Below are positions 21,458 to 35,100 of a stretch of DNA of 64,000 nt, in pieces; the first letter of the stretch is position 1, and each line of letters opens with the position of its first letter. The notes below the pieces were generated by a model. That model saw nothing but the letters and a program-made list of their open reading frames with translations, did not search any database and was not told the origin of the DNA. Source of the stretch: Chloromonas sp. AAM2 (lineage: Eukaryota; Chlorophyta; Chlorophyceae; Chlamydomonadales; Chlamydomonadaceae); assembly GCA_004335635.1 (NCBI GenBank), contig QAXH01005480.1, positions 57,719 to 121,718 on the forward strand, read 5' to 3'. The position numbers and the translations under genes were made by a program.

Positions 21458-24400
21458 CTGCATCAGGACACAGTGTATGGTACTTTTGTCCGCTGCTGGT
21501 AGCGAAATGATGTATGTATGTATTTACACCAGGGAAGCCGTCAGAGGACACGGAGCGGGCTGGGCACCAAGTGATCAGAAGTGATTAGATGTGATCAGAA
21601 GTGATCAGAAGTGATCAGAAGTGATCAGATGTGATCAGATGTGATCAGAAGTGATCAGAAGTGATCAGAAGTGATCAGANNNNNNNNNNNNNNNNNNNNN
21701 NNNNNNNNNNNNNNNNNNNNNNNNNNNNNNNNNNNNNNNNNNNNNNNNNNNNNNNNNNNNNNNNNNNNNNNNNNNNNNNNNNNNNNNNNNNNNNNNNNNN
21801 NNNNNNNNNNNNNNNNNNNNNNNNNNNNNNNNNNNNNNNNNNNNNNNNNNNNNNNNNNNNNNNNNNNNNNNNNNNNNNNNNNNNNNNNNNNNNNNNNNNN
21901 NNNNNNNNNNNNNNNNNNNNNNNNNNNNNNNNNNNNNNNNGATGTGATCAGAAGTGATCAGAAGTGATCAGATGTGATCAGATGTGATCAGAAGTGATCG
22001 TGCTAGTGCTCCAGCATCCAGTTTGAGAAATCCATGCACGTGTTGCACACAGCAGCAGTAACAGCGGGTGATTCAGTCATCATCAAGTCTGGGCACAAGG
22101 CTTTGCCCATGCAGTCCCAGCCGCGTTGTGACATACTGTGGGTTGAAGTTGTTACAGTCGTTACAGTTGGGATTCAGCATAGGGCCCCTTAGATAGCAAA
22201 TCCACCTCCTTGCTCAAACCATGCTTTCTAAACAACTCCTGCCACCCGCCCAAGTGAGTTAGCATCTCACGTGGCCTTACCTGTTACCCCATACGACCGT
22301 CACAGCCAGTCACCAGCCTCAGAAACCTACCATTTCGCGTGCTAAAAGCGCCCCATCCCATGCGCACCCCCAGTTTGCATTGTTTTTCCCCGCATCTGCT
22401 CCCACCTGTGCGTGTTGTTCCGGGTCGCCTGACTGAGATGCCGCCGCATCCACATCCCACGTCTCCGAGTAAAGTGGCTGCACGTGCACCTGAGCAACCA
22501 ACCAACCAACCAACCAACAAACAAACAAACCACGTGGGCAAATCAGAGGACAAGGGCTGAAGCAGTGTTCTCTGCACTGATTGGTTAATGTTTTGGAGGG
22601 GCAGAAACGCCTGGCCTAACCACTCCCATGGCTTGCAACGTATCCATAAACGGCTCTGTGTCATGCAATATGATGCTGGTGGACACAAACCTAACCCTTA
22701 CCGACCCTAACCTTAAACTCAACCCCTCCCTCCAGCCTCCTTCCATGCACCGCATACCCTTACCCTAACCCTTAACCGTCACCCTGACTCCTCACCCCTG
22801 CTTCCCTCCATGCATCCCATTCGGGCAAAAACGCCCCGCTCGTCACGTTCTGAGTCACGTACAAACACGAAACCTGCAGCGACAAAACATCCCACACACG
22901 CTGATCAACGCCCACTGCGTGCACAAAAAATGAGATGGTTGGTTGTCTCTGTCCGCGCCTGTGAACGTGCCTGTTGTTACAAAGTGCGCTTTGTGTCCGC
23001 AGACCGGGGCATGGTAGCCACAGGCTGTCCGATGAGCCCCAGTACTGGGGATAGTGGACCACCATTGTGTACATGTTTTGTGAGTGTGAGAGCCATACAG
23101 TGGGGTGTACCTGTATGAGCCAATACACCAAGTAGTACGCCATCGTACATACACATGTTTTTCAGTATGTGTTTAGTAGTGTGTTCGGGCACCGTTAGAG
23201 TTGTATTGGCTAGAAGTTGCGTATTGTGAGAGCGACTGTCGTGCAGCTCTGGTAGCAACACCAGAAAGTGGCGACTGATATATGGCTTAAAGCACCTTTG
23301 ATGCGGTTGCATGAACCAGTACGGCTGTCCAGATGAGCAGTACGTGTAACAAGAGCTTTGCAATAACGCGTTTACGAAGTTGCACTTTGCACATTTGAGA
23401 TTTGGCAGTTGTGAACTGGATGTCAAGCGCACATGCTTGTAGAAAAACCCTGCTTGTTCAGACCAGTGGTCTTTCGGCCAATGATTACAGAGCACCTGTT
23501 GAAGCATTGCTTCGCTCGTAAGCTTACCACGCTTCAAATTGGCTTGTTTCAACTCAACAACTCGAACTTTTACGAACGGATGCCTGTTCGCATATGTGAG
23601 CTTTTGCCTTTATTTACTTGATCAATCAAGTTTGAGAAGCCAGAGAAGTTGCTGTGTTACGAAGTCCAAACGAGGACACGGTATTGTTTTTCTAAATGGT
23701 TATTGTTCTTCATTTCATCACCTTTGATGCGGTTGCGTGTGCCAGCACGGGCGTCCAGCTGAGCAGTGCGCGTATGGGCACGATGCCCCGGGTGCCCACC
23801 GCAATGCACAGCAGCGGCCGACCCTCCTGCACAGTCAGGCAATTGAAAATCTGTGATCTCAAAATCATCCCTGTGATGGATGCCCTGTGATGGGTGTGAG
23901 TCTTTTTTTCACGCCAGTGACTCTGGAGTGGTTCCTCACCAAGCAAATGCTTGACAAACAAATCATCGTACTTCCGGTGTTGAAGTCATTTTTTGCCGCA
24001 TTTTGTCTGGTGGGTTTTTCTGTTTCTCGTAAGACTTGAAACTTGCGTCATTCAGACTTGAATTCGGGATGCTGTTAACAAGTGCTCTAGATCTCCCGCA
24101 GTCAGTGTTACAATGACCTATAGCTGGCAAGCCCCGACAACGCTGTAAACCAACGACCGGAATTGTGACAACTGCACCACAATCAGTGTCGTCATGGTCA
24201 TCAACAGGCGTCGGAAGATTGTCCTGCCATGTGTGCAAGTGCTGCTGCATGCAGTAGATGCCTGCAGGAGAGTGAAGTTGCCAGTGCTGCAGACATCAGC
24301 AGCCCCCGTTGACGTGTTTGCGTAAAGCAAGCTGAGAGGAATCAAGACGGCGTCACCATTGGAATTGAATTGTCATGCACCGCACCTCTAGAGCCAGTTG

Positions 24401-27400
24401 TAGCGAGCTTGTGGAACTGAGCAGCGCCGCAAAGCCGCGCCCGATGACCTGACTCACCTGCAGGAACAAACACAGACCGTTGATAAAACAACTAAATAAT
24501 ATAATAATAACTGACACGCAGGATTACTTATACCGTAGATCACTTACTATTGCCATGTTGTTATTCATAGCTTCCTGCCATGTTATTATTGGTAGTATTT
24601 TAAATTTGAAATTATCACTACATGTTTGCAATAACGTACCATGTTGTGTGTCTGTCGCTTCCGATCCCCATGCAATACAGTGTGCCAAACGTGGGGCCTA
24701 GGTGTCAACAACGCAACAGAGTACGTGTCCGCTCCTTGCCTGGTTCCATGCCCCTCCCCAGTGCCACTCACTTCCATGGGTGTGCCGCGCTCTAGCGGCA
24801 CTCTGGTAAAAAATATGCTATGATAGTGCAAACACCGAATGACTAAGACAGTATGACACAGTGTGCCTAAGACACTGCTATGATAGTGCAACTAAACTGA
24901 AACTACGCTATGACTTTTCCACTCACTTCCACGGGTGTGCCTGGCTCCAGGCTGGCTAGCAAGGCATCATCCGGCCCCGCATTGCGCTCGGCAACAACCT
25001 ACACATGCACATTTCAACACAAACACCTCACGGCACAGCATGTCGCACGTAGATGCATATGCACAGCATCTTGCACCTTATACAATACATCATCTTTCAT
25101 CCATTCCCATACGCGTTGAACAACCAGCCATGCCCGTCCCGTGTGACAATATTTTCTATCTAGATGCTCTCCCTCCCTCACACTCTCTCTCTCTCTTTCT
25201 CTCCCTCCCTCCCTCCCTCTCTCTCGCTCTCGCTCCCTCCCTCTCTCTCTCTCACTCTCTTTCTTCAGCAGGTCATGTTTGGGCTCCGAAATCAAGAGCC
25301 TCCACTGTCACAGGCAGGCACTCTCTCATGCACCGGCGTGACAGCCTCTCTGATGTAATCATCCGAAAGACTTAACGAGGCATCCCTTAGCAACTCGGTT
25401 CAGTGGAGACCCGTGCAATCTAACCCAAACAATCAAGAGTAGGGCCTACCACACCTTGCCTGGATTTGTCATCAGATTGTGTGCTCACCTCCACCAGCAA
25501 TGCGTTGATGTGGAATGAGTCCCGCCAAGGTAAACACAATACGTAATAATTCACATAATACTATGATATCCATCAACACCACATGACACACACGAGGCCC
25601 TCTAACGACAAAGCCCACCCTGGATTTGTCGTCAGAATGTGTGCCTACCTCAATCAGCGATGCGTCGATGTAGGATGAGTCCCGACGCGACTCGTACGGT
25701 GTGGAGGCTATGCTGCACGTGATCAATATAACAAGGGAGATGAGTTGAAACTGAATGAGGAACCGACGAACTGTCAAGCCTCTGATGCAAACAATCACAG
25801 AGCGGAGGCTGTGCTGCAAGCAATTGACAATTGGCAAGGGTGCACAGAACTACGCTGCATGATTTCTGGATATTTCCCATGCTTCTACTGCTACAGCATT
25901 CAGAATGTAGTACTTTGCTGGAAGGAGTGCTTGAGCACATGTATTCCAAACGTGATCGCGTGCCCAGTTTCCCATTAGTGACATCAATCAACTATTGAGA
26001 ATCTCCGCAGATGGGGCGGCCTTTTGAAAAGCAGGTAAAATAAACAGTTGGCGCTTGCAACTGCAGGACTGTGCCTGAGGATTGCTGGAGAAAAACAAGT
26101 GTGGATGATTCTGAACACAACAGATGCTTCTTCACCTGGTAGACACACCTTGCCACCCGCTCACCTGTACAGGCGCCTTGCCACCTGACCTCCGGGTAGT
26201 TTGATGGCCACAAACTGCCCCGCCATGGTGTAGCTGCACGGCACAAGGCAACAATAACTGAACGTTGCAATCTCGCAGGCCTTTTCCTTGGTGGCGTGCT
26301 GCAGCAGCAAGGTGGCCTGATACAAGAAGTAGACCACACCATGCTGCCGCATTGCTGACTGATGTGGTGACCGACTTGCCGTGTCAACCATCAATCAGTA
26401 ATGCTGTGTCAACCGAAAACCAGGTTTACATCAAAAGCAATCCCTGCTCCCCCATCCCGTCCTGTAGCCCCCAAAACCTGGTGTACCATGTCACACACAT
26501 CATTGGAACCGACAAGCCCTGCAACCGACACCAGTTTTGAAACAGGAGTTTTGAAACCCCTCCTTTTCCCGCTGTGGCCCCCAGACACACATACGAGTGC
26601 ACGGTGTGCTGTCGGTCCCCCCAAAACCTTGAACAACAGTACCCCTGCTTCTTCCTCCCCCCTGCCTCCCTCAAAACACACACAATGTTCAAGGCTAACT
26701 TGGCTGTTTCAGAGTGCGAGCACACCTGTCTCTACACCGTACGCCCCCCACCCCCACCCCTGCAACGAATGTGACCCCTGCTCCTTTCGGCGCCCTCTCC
26801 CTCCCTTCACATACACATGATGTTTGTCATATCAACATGCTGGTCTCAATCCCCTTCCCTGACCCGCAAGAAAACACAAATCCCACAGCGTGTGATATTC
26901 TGTCGACATCAGCGCACCTGTCTATCCACCTAGGTGCCTGCTTGACCCCCTGCACCTTCCTGCCGTACAGCAGCTCTACATTGTCCGGGATGGAGAGGTA
27001 CAGCAGCCGGGCTTTATTCTCGACTGTCAACGCACTGTGAGGTGAAACGAGAGGGCACATAACCAATCAACACTAAACATGAATAATCATCATTAATCAT
27101 AAAGGAAAGTGATAAAGCGCTTTGACTGCTGTATTGACTGCACCGTGCCCTCAGCTGGAGAGGGCTGCCTGGTGATACAGGCTGTATACGGGCTGCATGG
27201 CAGCACATGATAGGCGTGGGCTATAAGAACGACTGGCAGCCTGGCAGCCAGGTGGTTGATATGCCTTGCATGACTGCATGACTGCATGTACCTAAGTGCT
27301 GCCCTGTGTGAGGTTTAGGCCTACAACATGATTGCTATAGCCAAGCCAGTTGATGCATTCATGCAGCAAGAACAGCATATGTGTTGTTCACAATCGCATA

Positions 27401-27722
27401 CGAAGTCCTTGCGTGTCTTCCCGGCAAAAAGTACTGTCGCCTGGGTGTACACTTACTCGTTCCGGATGACTTGGGCCGGGAACCATGTAATCTTATCCAA
27501 GTCCTTGACCTTGGTAATGGCATTGGGCCCGAGGTGCTGGGGGCTGGTTTCGTGAGGAGTGTCATGGTGGCTCTTTGACGTGGCGCAGATGTGTCCCGCC
27601 CGCCTTTGCTGGTGCGCCTGAAGCGATCGGACCTGACAATGCCTCAGTATTGTTTGCTTCGCGAGATGCTGAGGCCTTTGCCTCTCCAGCGGGCGGAGGG
27701 CCTGACTCTGCCTCAGCAGCAT
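21410..27722 (-). CDS. FAD/NAD(P) oxidoreductase, fruit-protein pKIWI502-like (ferredoxin-reductase fold)
   Basis: Well-supported minus-strand exons are 27722-27457, 27034-26956, one ending at 26165, 25712-25649, 24998-24927, 24457-24386, 23826-23722, 22873-22796, 22489-22406 and one starting at 21457. Exon 1 begins MLLRQSQALRPLERQRPQ, a basic presequence. Family landmarks appear in order: ARLLYLSIPD, SYTMAGQFVAIKLPG (FAD-domain strand), SIASTPYESR, VSQVIGRGFAALL, LLCIAVGTRGIVPIRALLSW (nucleotide-binding loop, normally GTGSGISP-like; here GTRGIVP), and SCLYVTQNV...EWDAWREAG. Plant pKIWI502-type proteins are plastid flavoproteins of unknown substrate. The third exon's 5' end and the C-terminal CGQ region are unresolved, the latter perhaps in the assembly gap. 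At least four exons have echoes. The gene is divergent from the COQ7-like gene. Confidence 0.82.
21570..21996. repeat. 10-bp GTGATCAGAA/GTGATCAGAT satellite with assembly gap
   Basis: Tandem TGATCA-containing 10-mers flank a run of 261 N (21680-21940). The same repeat resumes beyond the gap, so the gap is almost certainly more of this satellite and its true length is unknown. Confidence 0.95.
23296..23340 (-). repeat. Exon echo of reductase exon 23826-23722
   Basis: The 45 bases match the 3' end of the exon (23722-23766) and the adjoining GTG donor. Translated in frame, LLSWTPVLAHATASK becomes LLIWTAVLVHATASK: no indel, no stop, conservative changes. It lies in the downstream intron. Confidence 0.85.
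24771..24798 (-). repeat. Exon echo of reductase exon 24998-24927
   Basis: The 3' end of the exon (LEPGTPVE then GTGAGTGG) is repeated downstream as LERGTPME then GTGAGTGG, in frame and with the donor kept. Confidence 0.75.
25164..25262. repeat. (CTCTCCCT)n pyrimidine-rich tract
   Basis: A long CTCTCT/CCCTCCCT microsatellite lies in an intron of the minus-strand reductase gene; it reads as a GAGA tract on the transcribed strand. Confidence 0.9.
25452..25524 (-). repeat. Exon echo of reductase exon 25712-25649 plus intron flank
   Basis: The last 36 exon bases (25649-25684) and about 35 bases of the following intron recur here. RDSSYIDASLIE becomes RDSFHINALLVE, in frame with conservative changes, and a GTGAGC donor replaces GTAGGC. 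No acceptor precedes the copy, so it is not a complete exon on its own. Confidence 0.85.
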
Positions 27723-27938
27723 CGCAAGGGCTTCAACAAAACGATCTTGTTTTAGCTAACGATGGGACAGATCTTTTGGAGATTACAGATCAATGACGCT
27801 TACAGATTGGACGGTCGATCTGGTATAGAGAGAACAACCTCACTCACAAGGGCTGGACCGCGGAAAAAAGCCGCCCGTTATTCTTAGGGCTAGGGCTTTG
27901 GTGACGTGATTTCCAGAATCTACGGCACATAACCAGCT
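27723..27938. promoter_or_regulatory. Short bidirectional promoter region (216 bp)
   Basis: The start codons of the reductase (minus, 27722) and the COQ7-like protein (plus, 27939) are only 216 bp apart, so both transcripts must start within it. It contains a TGACGTGA motif (CRE/bZIP-like core) near 27901-27908 and an AT-rich CCGTTATTCTTAGGG stretch. Shared regulation is inferred from spacing only. Confidence 0.55.
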
Positions 27939-31216
<3,278 letters not shown>

Positions 31217-32139
31217 ATACGTGTGTATCGTTATCATTGGAAATCCTGAGCGAGCCTCAGACCCAACAGAGCGCTTGGGGCAGCCGGTGTGTAGACAGCG
31301 CTGGCTGTGTCGTCATGAGATGATGGAACTGTCGCATCTGGCTGTAGGACGGAGTAATCACACCGGGTGTGTGCAGCTCAGTATGTTAAATGTCGTGCCT
31401 CTTCTTTTGTACCTCTGTACAGATCTCATCTGGTTGTAGCACGTGTCAAGTGTGCGCCAATTATAGCGTGCAAAGCGTGCTCGGTCTCTGTGTGCTGAGA
31501 GAATCATGTGCTAACTGTATCAGGTACAGAATCCCTTTGTTGCGTTTACTTCTGCAAACGGTAGCGCCTGTTGATTGTCAGTGTATTGTAATATAGCCCA
31601 TTGTACTTTTCCTGCTCTCTGGCTTACTTATTTACTTGGGTCGCTTGAAGTATTGAAGTATTTATTTTCCTTGACTGGCTTGTGCTTCCTTGCTCAGCAT
31701 CCCAGTCCTGTGCAGGATGTGGCTGAGAGAAGGACTACTCGGAGAAATGTTGCAATTTGCGCAAGTAGTTGATATTTGCGTTGGACGCACTCCCTGTTGT
31801 GCACTCCCTCCTTGTAATGCTGGTTCTACGGGTTTTCCAGCCTGCACACAACGTAGTTGGCCATCCTTTTCCTGCGTGCGGCATAGGTGATGTGGCTATG
31901 TCAGAGGTCCTAGCGGGGCTGTAACTGCAAGAAGGACGAATGAGCGCAGCTCGCATGGCCAAACAACCTCGTGAGGTTGAACGTGCAGATGCGCCCCCCA
32001 GTGTGAAACTGGGACAACGTGTTACAGTAACGGAACATGCGAAAGGCACGGGGTATTACGCGCGGCATGCGCGGTTGTACGTGCCCATTACAGCATTTTC
32101 TGACTCGCGCATCTTGCAGGTGAACGCATTTCTCCAGCG
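31217..32139. other. Intergenic region between COQ7-like gene and phosphohexomutase
   Basis: It probably holds the long 3' UTR of the upstream gene, ending near the TGTAA at 31813-31817 inside the 20-mer shared with 692-711. The rest is the promoter and 5' UTR of the phosphohexomutase. Confidence 0.4.
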
Positions 32140-35100
32140 ATGGCTCAATTGTTGCAGACCTCGCGGTTACATCGCTTATCCGGTGCACACACCACCAATC
32201 ATCAGCAGCACCTGGCAGGATGCCCATCAGCGCTGGTCAGGAGCCCAGGTGATGAAGGTCTCGGCAATCTGGCAAGGGACAAGGGTTCTTGATCAACATT
32301 TCGACATCGGGAGCCCACCTTCATCAACTTGCAGGCTTGAACCTGATTGGCTTGGCCGATCTGACAACATGTCGAAGTGGCCGAGGCGCTGTGGCAGAGC
32401 CAGCATCCCGTGCTATGCAAACAAATCAAGTGCAACCATCCGAACCTGGCGTGCTGCATTCTTCCATCGTCGCACCTAAGCCTGTTCAGGTACGCGTCAA
32501 TGATTGATTGGCAGATCGCTCACGGTCATGTTTGAGTTACGTAATGCCGTGCTCACCACCCACCTTGATGCTCACACTTCGTCTGACGTCCCATCTTTAT
32601 TTCAGGTTCCTAAGCCAAGGTCAGGCCCAGTGGTGGGACCCGAGCTGGGGGAGCTGCACAAGAAGTTCAAGAAGCTTCAGAATGGCAGTGACATCCGTGG
32701 CATTGCTCTGGACGGTGCGTGGCTCAGTCTGCAGCCAAGTCATCACATTGGCTTTGCCGGCACAGACACGTACACCCAATCAACAGAAAGAAACAACAAC
32801 AAACAGACCAGCAGCAGATCACATCAGAAGGTGCCTTACTCTTACCCTACCCTACCCTACCCTACCCTACCCTACCCTGGCATATGGTCCACAAGTGACA
32901 CCCTGCCCGTCACCAATTGGAGCTCATTTCACGCGAAAAGGGGTTCCCGATGTGCAACGGCACTCATGCAGCGCACACATGCACTGGTGAATTAAAGTAG
33001 TGCTGCCGCGACGCACGCACACACGCTCAGACACGCGTACAGACACAAATGCGCTCACGCACGCTCATGCACATGCAGATGCAGGTGTGCTCGACGAGCC
33101 TATGACGTATGCACAAACGCATGCACACACATGCACACGCTCATGCACATGCAGGTGTGCCCAACGAGCCCATGACTCTGACCACGGGCGCAGTCTTCTT
33201 TATAGGCGTGGCGTTCGCCCGCTGGCTCAGAGCCAAGAACCCAGACACGCCCATATGTGTGTCTCTGGGGCGTGATCCCAGGCTCAGGTGAGCACCAGGC
33301 AGTACACTAGGATCACATGGGCAGGACGTGCAGATCGCATGACAGCTCTGGGATCACAGGCGGATCACATGGCAGCTCTGGGATCACAGGCGGATCACAT
33401 GGCAGCTCTGGGATCACAGGCGGATCACATGGCAGCTCTGGGATCACAGGCGGATCACATGGCAGCTCTGGGATCACAGGCGGATCACATGGCAGCTCTG
33501 GGATCACAGGCGGATCACATGGCAGCTCTGGGATCACATGGGCAGGACATGCAGATCACATGACAGTTCTGGGCAGGATGCAGGGATCACGTGTCTGCTT
33601 GGGCGTGATCCTAGGCTCAGGTGGGCAGCGCACTCATATCATTCGGACCACATGGCAGGATTCTGGGATCACATGGGCAGAGTACAGTGTGGTGTTTGCC
33701 CGCTGGCTCAAGGCAAATAACCCAGACGCGCCTGTGTGTGTCGTGCTGCAGTGCAATCACGTAGCAGTGTTTTGGAATCACATGGGCAGGACGTCCGGAT
33801 CATGTGGCAGGGTCTTGGCTGCATGTGGGCAGGGCGTTGGAATCAATTGGCAGGCCTGAGAACCAGAACTCTATACGTCATACTTCTGTGTGGTGACATG
33901 GACGAATGTCTGGTATACCAACTGCCGTGACAGCTAGATGATTTGTACGTATCCTCACTCACGTGCTGTCACGTGCATGCCACCTGCCGTCACATGCTTA
34001 TCAGTTCCGCTTTTTTCTAAGTAATCACGTGCATGTTGGCTGCTGTCACGTGTCTCTCACATGCATAACGTGCAGTGGCCCCATGATCGAGTCTTCCCTG
34101 GCTGCGGGTCTGGCTTCAGAGGGTGTGGACGTCACACTGTTTGGCCTAGCCACCACTCCATGCATGTTCTACTCGATCATGGAAACAGGTAAGGGTCAGA
34201 CTGGGCGGTGCATGTTCCGTTCGATTAATGGCATTGTTTGGCCTGGCCACCACTCCATGCATGTCAAACTAAATATTGAAGACAGGTAAGGGTTCGACTG
34301 GGCGAGGCTCTACCTTCGCATTTGAATGCATGGGAACAATCAAGTCTCAAGAAGCAAACATACAGAGGGATTGGGCTGGCTCAGATTGTGCATGACTGTA
34401 CATGCATGCACTTATGCACTTGTTGGGTTGGTTGGTTAGGTTGGTTGATTGATTGTGGGGCCTGGGCGAGGTCATCTTTGGTCTGACAGTATGACGGGTG
34501 GGCTAGGTGCTGAAGCAATGCCTTTCTAGATCCTCTGTCCTGCCAGTGGATTACCCTTGACTTTCGTGACATTTCTTGATGCATCATCATTGGTTTCTTG
34601 ATGCATCATGATTGGTTTCATCACATGGCATTCACTGGATTGCCCAAAGCATCGGTTTCATGTGATAACGGCGATAGCGCGCGAGCTTTCAGTGCTGCAG
34701 TTGAAACGATTCCTTTCACATGCATGCAGTGGGGCTGTACCAGGGTGCCATCATGATCACCGCCTCCCACATGCCATGGAACGCCAACGGCCTTAAGTTC
34801 TTCACAGCCAAGGGCGGACTGGAGAAAACCGATATCACTGAGCTCGTACATCTAGCCTCCCAGGTAGGATTAGTAGAAAATAGTTAATAGGCAGTAGACA
34901 GAGTTACCTCATTTTAACCCAACCCTGAATGGACGTTACCCAACCCTGATTTCAAACCTTTTACTTGAACCCTTGCAAGTGCCGTCTGCCAACCTAACCC
35001 AAACCCCAAACTCCAGTCTCTGAGAAGGGGGAGGGTGAATGGACGCAGTAAGGAGCGGCATTCATTACAATCATGAATGCAGAAGCAGTATGTAATAAAG

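Noticed and set aside
22190..22270. Minus-strand frame LTHLGGWQELFRKHGLSKEV as the missing reductase exon
   Set aside because: It lacks a convincing acceptor or donor pair and the expected CG-containing motif.
33331..33545. Regular 30-bp repeats resembling a CRISPR array
   Set aside because: Units are head to tail with no unique spacers, and the setting is a eukaryotic intron. It is a minisatellite.
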